Source of the DNA: Moelleriella libera RCEF 2490
Lineage: Eukaryota > Ascomycota > Sordariomycetes > Hypocreales > Clavicipitaceae
Direction: 5' to 3'
Assembly (NCBI GenBank): GCA_001636675.1
Contig: AZGY01000001.1
Coordinates: forward strand, 2,757,430 to 2,821,429
DNA length: 64,000 bases
A program made the translations under genes and the position numbers. The notes beneath the pieces were generated by a model. It was not told the origin of the DNA. It saw only the letters and a program-made list of their open reading frames with translations, and did not search any database. This document shows, piece after piece, positions 11,703 to 23,345 of this stretch; position 1 is the stretch's first letter, and every line of letters starts with the position of its first letter.

Positions 11703-12930
11703 GGCAAGCAGCGCACGTATACGGAGCAGCACGTAATGAAAGGGGATCGGGTTGGAGGAATGAATAACCCACTCGGTATTGGGTCGTTAAGGGGTGTCTG
11801 GCCTCGCTTCAGCTTTGCATGTTGCATGTTGCATTGGCCGTCGGCGCGAAAAAGAACAAAGTTCTTGACCCTGTCGCGATGGGTCGTGGCCGATTCATGG
11901 AAAGCCCCCCACCCTCCTTCCCCTCACCCGCTTTCCCCTCACCCGCTCCAAAGAAAAAAAAAAAGAAAAAAGCATTCCTGACACCAGAGCTCCTTCTGGC
12001 AAGTTTTGGGCTCGTCCGCGTGACCGCTTAGTGCTGTGCCTTGTGCATAAGCGGCCCGGAGCCCGCCGACGTACCTGGCATTTTTCGCCACACCACCCAC
12101 CATCACAAACCCACATACCTTACTTACTTCACTTTGCCCCATCCGATGGCGCACGACTCCTCGAAGATCTTTGCTTGCTCTTGAGCTGCCCATCGAAAGA
12201 TACTGCGACTGCTTTTACGATGCATGGCAGGAAGCAGCGATTGCAATGCCTATCCTGTAGGCAGTCATACGCAATCCCCTATGAGCTCTGAGTCGCCACG
12301 TGCATCGCTATCACATTTTCATGGCCTGCCCGCAGCCGTGTCGATAGACATTGATGATCTGTTCGAATCCCCGCCATGCAAGCCATCGTTACGCCAGTGA
12401 GCTCGCAAGACGTTATTTCTGTCAATCTTGGATCGGTTCAAAGTTTGTAGTGATTCATCACCTATATTAAATATTTAGGAACCAGGAAAAGTATCTCAAG
12501 TGCTGGATGTGCATCATCGACTTGTCATCGAAGGCGGTTGCCGTCTCCACCAACAATACGCAGAAAAATCCCCATCCGCCACTTATCCTAAATTGTCCTT
12601 TGGTAAGAGACCAATCCTCGGAAACAAAAGAGGATCGCAAGTCAGCACAAAAAAGAGGAGAAGAAGAGGAAAAATAAAAAAAAAAAACCACAAAGATCCG
12701 TAAATGAAAAACTTGTTCGTTTTGCTAGGTTCATCTCAGCGCCGTCGAAAGCCAGAAAACACCCGCTCAACTCCCTCCCTATCGTGGCGACGCATGGTTT
12801 TCTCGGGTCCTGCGTTGGGGGCTTTCGCGTTTGCCCTGTCGAGAAGCATGTCATACTCGCCTTGCCATCGGAAAATCAGAAGAAATTGAGTCGCCACGCG
12901 AAACTGAGATCCTACATCGAGAGCCGTCCT

Positions 12931-14498
12931 TCAAGCGCCGACGCTCATCCATCCAAATATGCCACACGCCGATGCCACGACGAGCAAGGTCAAGATGCCG
13001 GCACCAGCCCTGTCGGGTGTCGTGATGGGCTTCACAATCTTCAGCGCGTTGTCGCCACCACCACCAGCATTTGGATTACCCTTGGAAATGCCACCAGTCG
13101 TGTCGGTCACCGGCGCCTTGGCCTGTGGGATCAGCAGTGACATGACCGCTGATAGGGCAGCCATCTCTTGACCGGCACCAGTCTTGCCGTCGTATACTCC
13201 GCTGGCCCATTTGAAGCCGCACTGTCTGCCAAGAGCGGCGCCAGTGCATTGCTTGATAGCGGCCGCAGCAGACGTCGCCAAGATGGGTCGGATCGTTTCG
13301 GCTGAGTAGGGAGCGAGCTGGCTCACGGTAGAGTACCATCTGTGGAGGAAGCCCTTGAAGGTAAGCATATCGGTGGTGCAAGTTCCCGCGTTTTCGCAGG
13401 AAATTTCGACAGCGACGCCCTTGGGCAAGAACGTTTCGGTGCCATGCTTGAGTAGCCCGTCCAAACGCTGTTTCCAGGTAGCGTTTCCATCGGTCTGCGT
13501 TTAAACTCTGTCAGAGCGTTTCTACGACAAGGTTTCTACCGGTTTAGTATGGCAACTTACCGCGTTGTATAGGAACGCAACGCCCTGAGCGAAAACAGCA
13601 TTGTTGTAGGAAAACTCAGCCCTGTTGATATCCTTGCAGTCGTTGTTGACCTTGGCACCATCATAGATGGCATAGTTCTTGTTATCGATGAAGCCGATTT
13701 TCCACATCCAGTTCCAGGTCGTGTCGGCCCAATCGAGGTAGGTGGTGTTGCCGGTGTAGCGATACAAGCGGGCTCCGAGGTTGAAGAAGCAGCCATTGGC
13801 AATGCTGTTCTTGTAGTCGTATCCGTTGTTGGCGAACGGAATCTGCCAGCGAAGCCCACCGCCGCAGGTAGAATCGTGACGGTCAGGGCTGGCTTGGGTG
13901 TTGAAAACGGCCTGCGCAAGCTCCAGCCACTGCGGCTTGTCAGTGGGCGGGTTTGGAAAGCCGTTCTCGGCAGCGGACATGGCAGCCATCCCCCAGAACC
14001 CTTGATCATCATTACCCAGCGATGCCGTGACGTTTCGAGGCTCGTAGTCCTTGTTCTCGCCGACCTGGAACTGCATCGACTGCATGACTTCGTTATTGTA
14101 CGTTGAATCACCAGTCCAATACCAATAATCTATCAGCGTCCCCCACATAGCACCGCCCTCCCACCAGTAATAGTCTCCAGCGGGTGGCGGTCCAGGCAAG
14201 ATTCCAGGTGTTTGTCCGGTCAAATTTCCCTTGTAGTATTGCAGCATGTCCCAGGCCATGGTGCTGGCGCTCTGTTTTATGTCATCTGAATACCGGGGAC
14301 GCAATTGTCAGCGATTCCACCGTTTTTCTCTTGTTACATCCTGCGACCCATGCTGATTGCATAGTCTCGTCTTGAGAGCCGTGGAGGCTTCTTACCAGTG
14401 TTTGCAATGGAAAATGGTGACGTTTGGGCTTGGGCAAGCGACACAGCCAGTAAAAGCGTCGCCTTCGCGGCGGCGCGCGGAGAGATTTTGGACTTCAT
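12931..14498 (-). CDS. DFG5: GH76 cell-wall mannan enzyme, DFG5/DCW1 type, GPI-anchored
   Basis: Homologue of yeast Dfg5/Dcw1, thought to transfer GPI-linked wall proteins from the membrane to wall glucan by acting on the GPI mannan; acts at the plasma membrane and wall. Exons 14498-14396, 14285-13561 and 13494-12931 (110- and 66-nt introns); 463 aa, normal length. Exon 1 encodes a signal peptide (MKSKI... LLLAVSLAQAQ). Family signatures: DDIKQSASTMAWDML, GDYYWWEGGAMWGTLIDYW, and the GH76 catalytic Asp pair in LGNDDQGFWG at about residues 127-128. The C-terminus has a Gly/Asn-rich spacer followed by a hydrophobic tail (GAGILTLLVVASACGIFGW), as expected for a GPI signal. Several N-glycosylation sequons (NLT, NVT, NTT, NAT) are present. 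No missing residues noted. Whether it is Dfg5 or Dcw1 cannot be told from sequence. Confidence 0.93.
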
Positions 14499-16535
14499 TT
14501 TGTGCCCAGGCGAGCTATGTTGCCAAAGATGATCTGCTTGATGGTGAGAATCGTGGACTATGGGGAGGCGCCAAGGCGATGATGCAGGCCGATTTGGGGA
14601 TCAATGTCGTCAGCGTCCGGGGCTCGGTTGAGGTGGTGACCGGGGTCCTCGATGGAGCAAATCCGCTTTACGATCCGTCGTTCAGCGAATACGAACACTC
14701 GGGGTTGGGGGTCGAAGAAAATACGGTCGGAATCGAGGATTTGTAGAGCTCGCGGGAAGGGTTTGGAGGCATCAAGACTCGGCAGGATTAAGTCAGACGG
14801 GATGGACGGGACGGATATGTGCGAGTGTGTGTGTGCGTGCGTGGCACCAGACACCATTGTCCAGACAGGCCTGGTGTGAGTCCTGGTGTGAGTCGCGGTG
14901 GTGCGCACTCGTGCGAGGCATTAGCATTCCCAAAGCGGCGCTCAAAGTGGGCGGATGGGCGGTTGAGCGGCAAACCGGCAGACCGCAATGTCAAATCTTG
15001 CGGGGGGGCAGAATAAAAACTTGTTTCAAGGCAATCGTCCCGGTCCATCTATCTGCAGCGCCATGATCTACGCGTCGAGAGTATTCGCTGCGCCTCTGCT
15101 ACTCGTTTGAGTATCGATCAGGGCCTTCCTTCAGCGAAGCGTTCGCGCAGGTAGAACGGGGATATCCTCGACCGCTGCTCATTCCACCCGCCACCTTGTT
15201 ATCTCGCCGCTGCCGCCGCCGCCTCCCTTGCGAGACAAAGCGCGTCCATTGTTACACCAATCAATTTGCTGCGCTGACGCCGCGGGCTAGTCTTTTTTGC
15301 CCGTCACGTCTACACTGCGACTGGAACCTGAAATACAATAGTGCGCAGAGCGAATAGCTTCCAGATTGCTTGAAATTGCATGTCAGACCTATTCGACAGT
15401 CGCGGCCCAACTGGAAAAGGCGTCGGCATGGCATCGTATCGCCGACGCAATGAGCAATTCCCCTGTCGCCCCGCCGGCCGCCGTTTTGAGTTCCTCTCCC
15501 TTGATCGCGCACCCGCGCCCGGTGTAACCAACCCAGCCAATACATGTTGGCTGCAAGATCAGGAAAACCCGTGAATCAGATTCACAAATGCCAGGCTTGC
15601 TTTCTCAAACATGTCGGCTGGGCGTCGAGGGATCTGCGCCAAGAATCTACAACGCCATTATTACCGATCGAAAAACCCGATTGCCGTCTTGGCTCAGCGG
15701 AAACAAGTGGTCGCCCCCCCTGGATGAACCCATCGCTTGCCCCTGCACGGGGCCAAGGATCAACCCCAACCTCACCCACTCCCGTCGGTAGGTGTTTTCT
15801 TTCCTTTCGAGATTCTTCACGTGTCGCGCAGCCCTGCGTCCAGAGTGTTCGTCAACAGCCTGCTGTCATGCATGACTCCGTACCATGACGTGTGGGCCAT
15901 GAATTTGGAAAAGTGTCTGCAACGTCACTTGTCGTCATGAGATCCCTCGTCCGACGTTCTCGTGCTAATGGACTTTGAGTTGGGCAGTGGCGGATAGCCC
16001 CTATCATGCCCTTTTCGGACACAAGAAAGGACATCTCGGAGCACCAGGGCCCTGGTGTCAACCAGTCATGGCAGCACCGACATCTTCCATTTCATGACAA
16101 AAAACTAGGCGAAAAACCTCGATTCTGAGCAGCACAATCCGAGGAGACAAGGCACAGATCGATAATCGCCACAAAATGGCGGCGCCCCACTTATTCTGCT
16201 CAGCGATTCTAACGGCGCAAAGTCAAGCGCCTCCATCAGTCCTCGGTCTATCGGCGTGACGTTTTTCCTTGCCTTTTAGCGTCGTCCAATCACAGACTGC
16301 CTTACCGAACCAAGGGGTCCAAGAATAATCCCAAGTTGTGTCAAGCTGGCCTCAAGCGCTCGCAGGTACCTGCGCTGCCACCACTCAACCACCGGACGAA
16401 TCTGGAGCCCGATCTGAAGCAACGCTGGTATCCATGCCCGAGCTGCCACTTGAACTGGGCCATTTATGATTGCCTGGTGACTTCCCCCTCGCATTTGCTG
16501 TCTGCATAGAAGTCCGCCGCCGGCGGCCGCGCTGG
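14499..16535. other. Divergent intergenic region, DFG5-type gene and erv41
   Basis: About 2 kb of probable promoter sequence. It contains a TG-rich tract near 14816-14840 and a perfect 12-bp tandem duplication at 14870-14893. I see no supportable gene or RNA. Confidence 0.5.
14870..14893. repeat. 12-bp perfect tandem duplication
   Basis: Two adjacent copies of CCTGGTGTGAGT (14870-14881 and 14882-14893) in the promoter-side region of the GH76 gene. Confidence 0.9.
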
Positions 16536-17847
16536 ATGATGAGCCACTACGAAAAGCATGGCCTCGACGAGGACAATTTTGGCGCAAAGGGTGGCATTGT
16601 GAGCGCATTTGATGCATTCCGTATGTCTCTGCTCTCGAGCTTTTTCCTTTTTCACAGTCGATTTTGAAAGTCGTATTAGGCTAATGCGAGGGCGACTCAC
16701 AGCCAAATCAAAACCGCAATATGTAACACGAACCGAGGGTGGAGGCAAATGGACAGTCGCCATGGCTGTCGTATCCCTGTTTTTGATCTGGGCAGAAATC
16801 ACACGGTGGTGGCGCGGGTCGGAACTGCATACGTTTGCCGTTGAGAAAGGCATATCCCACGACATGCAAATCAACCTCGACGTCGTCATGCTCATGAAGT
16901 GCGGCGATTTGCACGTCAACGTGCAGGACGCATCTGGCGATCTCATCCTGGCGGGCACCAAGCTCAACAAGGACGAGACCAGCTGGACGCAGTGGGTCAA
17001 CCAGAAGGGTGTTCACAGGCTGGGCAGAGACAGCGACGGCCGCGTCGTCACCGGCGCTGGCTGGCAGGACTTGGATGAGGAGGGCTTTGGGGAAGAGCAC
17101 GTCCACGATATTGTCGCGCTGGGCAAGAAGCGATCCAAATGGGCCAAGACGCCCAGAGTGAAGGGTCCCCCCGATAGCTGTCGCATTTACGGCAGTCTGG
17201 AGCTAAACAAGGTCCAAGGTGATTTCCACATCACCGCACGAGGCCATGGCTACCGCGGCGGCGAGGGCCACTTGGACCATGACAGTATGTCTTCTCCTTC
17301 CCCTTTATTTCGCTCTCAACCCATGCAAAATCTAGTCCTCCCATTTCGCAGTTTCCCTGCCTGCAAGCCCTGGTCCCTAACTTGTTCGATAGGCTTCAAT
17401 TTTTCGCACATCATCTCGGAACTGTCCTTCGGCCCGTACTATCCCTCTCTCGTCAACCCGCTCGACCGCACCATCAACATTGCCGAGGATCACTTCCACA
17501 AGTTCCAGTACTACGTCTCCGTCGTACCGACCCGGTACAGCATCGGCTCCAGATCCATGTTCACGAACCAGTATGCCGTGACGGAGCAAAGCAAGAGCGT
17601 CTCCGAGTTCAGCGTGCCCGGTGTCTTTGTTAAGTACGACATCGAGCCCATCCTGCTCTCCGTTAACGAGGACCGCGACGGCTTTTTCCGATTTGTCTTC
17701 AAGCTCATCAACGTGCTGTCCGGTGTTCTGGTTGCTGGTCATTGGGGTTTCACGTTGAGCGAGTGGTTTCGCGAGGTCCTTGGCAAGAGACGGCGCATCA
17801 GTGGCGGCGACGGGTTCTTGGGGACAAAGCATGGGTACGACTCGTAG
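16536..17847 (+). CDS. erv41: ER-Golgi transport protein Erv41
   Basis: Erv41 works with Erv46 in COPII/COPI vesicles and helps return ER residents from the Golgi. Exons 16536-16620, 16703-17284 and 17393-17847 (82- and 108-nt introns); 373 aa. Topology fits: short cytosolic N-terminus (ending SAFDAFPK), membrane segment 1 (WTVAMAVVSLFLIWAEI), a large lumenal domain, and membrane segment 2 near the C-terminus (LINVLSGVLVAGHWGFTL) followed by a cytosolic tail. FNFSHIISELSFG at the exon 2/3 junction is a family signature and confirms the second intron, which would otherwise be read through for about 25 codons. The start could be either of two adjacent ATGs (16536 or 16539). The gene is convergent with the mitochondrial protein gene downstream. 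Confidence 0.93.
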
Positions 17848-18345
17848 CGTTGTCTTTTTATTGTTGTGGGCATGGGATGGAGTAAAAGGTAGAGCGTCTC
17901 GAAGAGGAGGACGGTTTTTGTGCATTTCGAATCGGCGTTAGCATTTGTCGATCTCCTACTTTCGTCTTTTGATCTACGAAATCCTGTATTTAGCATCTGC
18001 AAGCTTCTGACACTACCGACTCACACTCTGTACATGAGATAGAAAATGATGGGCCAGAAAGTGGATGGAGTAGACTGCAGATGCGCCGCAGCAGACAGAT
18101 CGGGTTGTCCTCGTTTGATTCTCTTCTCTATATAGCGCATTCGCATCCGACATCTTCGCCGACTGTCCGGTCGACGAGTCGCATGCCACACACTTCCCGT
18201 GGATCATATTCTGGAGTGATGACGTGGCGACTATGCGCCGGACTTTTATTAAAATTAAGAGACTTTTGACCTGATGCAGTGCTGAGCATTGGCTTGCAGC
18301 ATGGACTTGTTGATCCCCGAACCCCTGTCATAACCAGCTCCCGGT
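17848..18345. other. Convergent 3' spacer
   Basis: About 500 bp between the erv41 stop and the stop of the minus-strand mitochondrial protein gene. No gene seen. Confidence 0.6.
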
Positions 18346-19587
18346 TTACTTCGCTTCCTTTTTGGCCTTGTCGAGAATGTCCTTCGCCTTTTGTGACTTG
18401 CTCTCCAATATACTCTTGATTTCCTCAAAGGTCTCCTTGACCAGCTTCTCACCCTCGTCCTTGTGCTTGTCCGCGACTTCTCGAAGCTGTTGCAGCTTCT
18501 CGAAGACATCACCGCCCTGTGGCAACATTTTCAGATATTTGTCAAGGCCGAGACTTTCACCGATGTCCGAGGTCTTGTCTTTGGCCTTCTCAGCGGCGTC
18601 TTCGACATATTTCTGTAAATCGCCCAAGTCGCCTGACTTTTCCGCAGAGCCCAACTTGTCAAAGAGGGCCTTAAGATTACCCTGCTTGAGAGCATCCGCG
18701 TTTTTCTCAATAAGCTCCTTGACTTTCGGGTTCTTGTCCAAGTAGGGTTTGGCTGACTCCAATCCCTTCTTCCAAGCTTCGTCTCCTAGTTTCGACACTT
18801 GTTGCACCTTGTCTTCGATCAACTTGCGAACTTTGTCCAGGTTCGCGGCAGAGACCCCCCCAGCAAAGATGTCCTTGACCTGTCCCCATGTCTGATCAAC
18901 TTGTTTTTTGGCCTCGGGGCCGTATTGCTCGCCCATTTGTTGGAGTTTGTCGATACTCCCACCAAATTTTTCCTTAATCTGCGGATGATTGTCGAGTATT
19001 TCAGAGATCGCCTCGCCACCCAAGCTCGCAATCTTCTTGGACGCATCCGCCAGAACTTCAGTGGCTTTGGAGACCGCCTCCAAGCTCAAACCAGACTTGG
19101 AGACGTCCTTGAGCTGCTCATATGTGTCGCTGACGATTTTGTCCGCTTCCTCTTTGTGCTTCTCTCGAACAGTCTCCCAATCTTTGAACGCCGCATCGAC
19201 GTAGCCTCTCCCGCCGGGAATCCATGCAGCGTAGGAATAGGCAAATTGCTTGATAGAATCAACAGCCTGATCAGGACTGGGCGTACTGCCCTGCAGCTTC
19301 TTGGCTGCCGCCTCGTAAGCCTTGCTGGCTTCAACAGCGGCCTTATTGATCTTTGAGGCTGTACGACCAGCTGGAGTGAAGGAGTAAATGCCGTAAGCAA
19401 CACCTGCACCTACGACACCTCCGACAATGCCAATGGCGAAGTTGGAACCATCGGCGCTGGTAGATGACACCGACGTGGACTGGTAACGGCGAGGCTGATG
19501 ACGAGGAAGACCACGCGCGCGTGCTGCGAAACGCGGCGCAGAGCGGGCCAAGATGACTCTATTTCCGAGCTGAGTTGAGGAAATCAT
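18346..19587 (-). CDS. Predicted mitochondrial membrane-anchored helical protein, function unknown
   Basis: Single exon, 413 aa from the ATG at 19587; an in-frame ATG at 19659 would add 24 residues. I prefer 19587 because it begins an Arg-rich, acid-free presequence (MISSTQLGNRVILARSAPRF... RRYQST) typical of mitochondrial import. A single membrane segment follows (NFAIGIVGGVVGAGVAYGIY). The rest is almost entirely charged, Lys/Glu/Ala-rich helix with repeating KxxxL(A/K)D-like heptads, suggesting extended coiled coils in the intermembrane space or matrix. It ends LDKAKKEAK. Conserved hypothetical proteins of this layout occur in Sordariomycetes as far as I recall, but I do not know a function. 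There are no introns. Confidence 0.8.
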   Translation of the reverse strand: MISSTQLGNRVILARSAPRFAARARGLPRHQPRRYQSTSVSSTSADGSNFAIGIVGGVVGAGVAYGIYSFTPAGRTASKINKAAVEASKAYEAAAKKLQGSTPSPDQAVDSIKQFAYSYAAWIPGGRGYVDAAFKDWETVREKHKEEADKIVSDTYEQLKDVSKSGLSLEAVSKATEVLADASKKIASLGGEAISEILDNHPQIKEKFGGSIDKLQQMGEQYGPEAKKQVDQTWGQVKDIFAGGVSAANLDKVRKLIEDKVQQVSKLGDEAWKKGLESAKPYLDKNPKVKELIEKNADALKQGNLKALFDKLGSAEKSGDLGDLQKYVEDAAEKAKDKTSDIGESLGLDKYLKMLPQGGDVFEKLQQLREVADKHKDEGEKLVKETFEEIKSILESKSQKAKDILDKAKKEAK

Positions 19588-20512
19588 GCTTCTCGTCGAA
19601 TGAAAGCTGGATCGAGGGTGGTGCGAACTCGACGATGAGTGAGGGAGTTCAGAGTTCACGGACGATCGGAAGTGGTAATTGTGATGGAACGTATGGCGAG
19701 GAGACCGTGAAAGAAGGTCGAGGGAAACGGAGAGATGATCATGTAGCCCAATTTTCGTTGATGCAAATTTGTGAGCTGTGAGACAATTGGGAAAAAAAAA
19801 AAAACGCGTGGCTGTCCAAAGTCATGACGGCATTCTAGCAAGAGCTCGGTAAGGAACCTTGGAAGCTTCGACATGGTGACGTCAGGAGGGCGGGGCCAGT
19901 TGCAGTTTCCCCGGATCAGGCCAGAGCGGACAGGCATTCATTCAGTTCGCTCGCATTCTCAATCACACAATCCATTTGTCTTGGCAAATCCTGATCTTTG
20001 GTGGGAGCCGTTGGCAGCCTAGTTTCCGAGACACGCCGCTGGGCCCCTGCAGGAACGGATGAAGCAGAGACAGCCACACCATTGCGGAAAGCTTGTTTTT
20101 TTTTTCTTTCGGCTGCGAGGCTCCCTTATCTGCGGATGCCGCCGCCCGCGAGCCAGAATGCTTATCGCAAGGCAAGCCGCCACTCCCCGGCCACGCTTAC
20201 CCGACCCTCACGGAGCGCAAGTAACGTACCACGGCCACACGGCCAACAAATTGCGCCTGGGGGGCAACCCAACAGCCATCGCTGATTCGAGCTTGGCAGC
20301 TCGTAAGTTGGTAAATCGCCCGATCATACACACTGTATCCACCAGGTAGACTAGTGACAAGGGTCGGATCAAGGCATTGAAACCGCCGAGGTGTAGACAC
20401 CTCTGTGACCCGTGTCCACGGAGGGCCGTCAATAAATAAGACCGAAGCCCCCTCAGCCGACGGCCATCAAACAACGTTGTCAAACACGCTGTCACTGCAA
20501 AATACCAGCGCC
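19588..20512. promoter_or_regulatory. Divergent promoter, mitochondrial protein and alpha-amylase
   Basis: About 0.9 kb. A perfect palindromic CRE (TGACGTCA) lies at 19877-19884, about 290 bp upstream of the preferred mitochondrial-protein start. T-rich and A-rich tracts occur near 19793-19804 and 20097-20106. Confidence 0.5.
19877..19884. promoter_or_regulatory. CRE palindrome TGACGTCA
   Basis: Exact 8-bp match to the ATF/CREB bZIP site. Its position in a divergent promoter makes function plausible but not shown. Confidence 0.4.
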
Positions 20513-22366
20513 ATGGCTAACGACGAACCCACGCCGGAAAACATGACCATGCTACAGGGCTTCGAATGGTATGTCCCGGCAGACCAAAAGCACTGGAAGC
20601 GGTTGAAAGACCACATACCTCAAATGAAGAGTTGGGGCATTGACAATATCTGGGTTCCGCCGGGGTGAGCTTCCGAGTGTGGCTCCTTTTTTCCTTCCAA
20701 GACAACCGTGCATGCTCACAACATCCCGTAGATGCAAAGGCTCTGGCAAAGAGGGAAATGGCTATGACATATATGACCTGTGAGTCCGATGGCGAGCCAA
20801 GTGTCCCATGTCCACTTTTGTTAACGGGCAACCTGCCTGCAGCTACGACTTGGGGGAGTTCGATCAGAAAGGCACCGTCGCCACCAAATGGGGGACCAAG
20901 GACGAGCTCCTAGAAATGTGCGAAACGGCCAAAAACAGCGGAGTTGGGATCTACTGGGACGCTGTCTTAAACCATCGCTTCGCCGCGGATCACAAGGAAA
21001 AGTGCGAAGCTGTCGAGGTCGACCCGGAGAACCGAAACCAGCGCGTCAGTGACCCGTATGAGATCCAAGCTTGGGTAGGGTTTGACTTTCCCGGACGAGG
21101 CGACAAGTACAGCAAGCAGAAGTATCACTGGTACCACTTTAGTGGTGTTGACTTCAATGCTGCCAACAACAAGACTGCCATCTACAACATCATTGGAGAC
21201 AAGTCGCAGGGCTGGGCCAAGGCGCCCGATGTGGATGATGAGAAAGGCAACTAGTGAGATTCTTCGTCGTTTGAACTCAAGCAGGGATTGTCATTGACCA
21301 CCATTACCCAGCGATTACCTCATGGGATCCGACTTGGACTATTCACATCCCGAGGTTGAGAGCGATGTGCTTGCTTGGGGGGACTGGCTTGCTCAGACAG
21401 TCCCGCTCAAAGGAGTCCGGTTTGATGCCATCAAACATTTCAGTGCTGAATTTTTGCAGAAGTTTGTCAAGCAAATGGACGAAAAGTACGGCAAAGGCTG
21501 GTTCTTTGTCGGCGAGTTCTGGAAGGACAGCCTGGAAGACATGAATGATTACATCGACCGCATGGATCATAAATTCTCACTGTTCGACGTACCATTGGTC
21601 CACAACTTCAGCACCTTAAGTCAAACAGAGGGCGCGGATATCCGCAAAGTCTTTGACGGTACGCTTGTGCAGTGCCGGCCTGTCAATGCTGTTGTAAGTC
21701 TCTCCAAGGAAAATAAGCCATTCGTCAGACCGAGCATGAGCTGAACATCCAAGACGCTCGTTATGAATCACGACACGCAGCCCTACCAGGCTCTGGAGGT
21801 GCCCATTGCAGACTGGTTCAAGCCGCTGGCTTATGCCTTGATCCTTCTTCGTACCGACGGCTATCCGTGCGCCTGGTACGGAGACCTGTATGGTATCAAG
21901 GGTGAACACGAGTTCCCGCCCTCGTGCGGGAAAAAGCTACCTCAGCTCATATTGGCTCGCAAGCTATTTGCGTACGGACGCCAAGCCGACTATTTCGACT
22001 ACGAGACGTGCATTGGGTGGGTGCGATACGGCACGCACGACCGACCTCACGGCATGGCCGTTGTTCTAAGCAACGCCGGCCCGGGAATGAAGCGGATGCA
22101 TGTCGGCGAGATGCACCACGGTGAAAAATGGACGGACGTGCTGGGTTGGGCTGATGGCGAGGTTGTGATTGGTGAAGATGGATTCGGCGATTTCACGTGC
22201 GGGCAGTGCAGCGTGAGCATCTGGGTCAAGAATGATGCCCAGGGCCGGGACAAGTTCACACAAGAGTTGTAGGTCTCCCGGTGTTCTATTCCCCGTTTGC
22301 CGTCATGCCACAACGCAGAAGCTAACAGTGTCATGTTGTAGCAACACCGACATCTATAAACAGTGA
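20513..22366 (+). CDS. Intracellular GH13 alpha-amylase
   Basis: Hydrolyses alpha-1,4-glucan. There is no signal peptide, which matches the cytosolic fungal GH13_5-type amylases linked in some species to alpha-1,3-glucan wall synthesis. Exons 20513-20664, 20732-20779, 20843-21253, 21312-21693, 21754-22268 and 22342-22366; 510 aa. GH13 regions are intact: DAVLNHR (about 106), GVRFDAIKHF with nucleophile D242, FFVGEFW with acid/base E272, and LVMNHDTQ with D338. The terminal exon is easy to miss: reading on from exon 5 meets a TAG at 22270-22272, but this lies across a GTAGGT donor. Splicing to 22342 instead gives a tail ending FNTDIYKQ, which fits amylases of this type. The start is set by MTMLQGFEWY, the usual family N-terminus, ten codons in. 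Confidence 0.93.
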
Positions 22367-23345
22367 GCGACACGGACCTGATGGATTTTCTTTGTGCTAC
22401 ACGCGCGGCTGTTAGATAGAGACACAACGTCGCCAATCTCTCCGAAACGCTGGACACAAGCAACATGCCATGCGACTAGATGACGAGAGATGCATATAGA
22501 CTGATGAATACAAGCCTTTTCGATCTTCTCTTGTCCCCTTTGTTGGCCTCGAGCAGCGGAGAAAAGCAATACATGCTGTGACATGAAATGTCTTCATGAA
22601 CCTTTCAAAGCCTTCATCAGCAGAGTATGTGCAATGGCGTTGCCCAGTGACAGTTGTGGTAATCCAGTAGGCGCAGAATGCCATCCACGAGAAGAGAGAG
22701 ACCCAACTCAAAGGATCAGAACAAGATACACAGTGGAAGCCTCTACGCCAGACGTGTTTAAAAAGTAAAATGGGCGAATCAAAGCCCCTTTTGGAGAGGG
22801 GGCAGGCAATCCCTCCCCAGGCAGCTTCAGTAGCCACGCGCCCGACCAAGGCATGGATGAACTCGCGGTGGTCGGTCCTTGATCTCTTCCAGATAAATAG
22901 GAGACTTCGTCGCTGAGAGAGCTCCTGCTAGCAGAACTTGATTTGTAATGTTGAGTTTGCAAAGTTTGTGTTCTCGGGCGCAGCGAGGATGAACAGCCCG
23001 CGGCAACGAAATCCCCACAATGGTTCCTAGCTGACCAGGGATGACACTTTCATGCGGGTCACAGGTCCAAGGTAGTCACGGCGTTTTCGTCAAAAAAAGA
23101 AGAAAGAAAAAAAAAGGCATCGGCGGGGTATTGTAATGAATGAAATTTTCGTACTATACGGGTATTCTGTCTGCAGCTTGTGCCAGAGTCCCTTCTAGAT
23201 GCTGCTGCCCGTCATCACATCCTGATCCATAAATAATAGGAAATCTTGACGCTGTTTACATTATACGCTCCCTGCGCGCGTCCCCGAGAAATACAGGGAT
23301 CAAATCATTTCAACATTTTGTGAGCGCTACCTGGTTCGTGCGGCC
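22367..23345. other. Convergent 3' spacer
   Basis: About 1 kb between the amylase and protease genes, tail to tail, with A-rich tracts at about 23093-23116. No gene seen. Confidence 0.55.

Larger units (their letters stand above)
10223..12930. other. Long intergenic region, low-complexity rich, with one orphan exon-like frame
   Basis: 2.7 kb between two minus-strand genes. It holds a CT microsatellite (10730-10747), a 19-nt A tract (11684-11702) and several polypyrimidine tracts typical of fungal promoters. The only coding-like piece is the minus-strand frame at 11024-11164, listed separately. Confidence 0.5.

Noticed and set aside
12359..12376. TTCGAATCC-like tRNA T-loop
   Set aside because: The flanking bases do not form a T-stem and no other tRNA arm is present.
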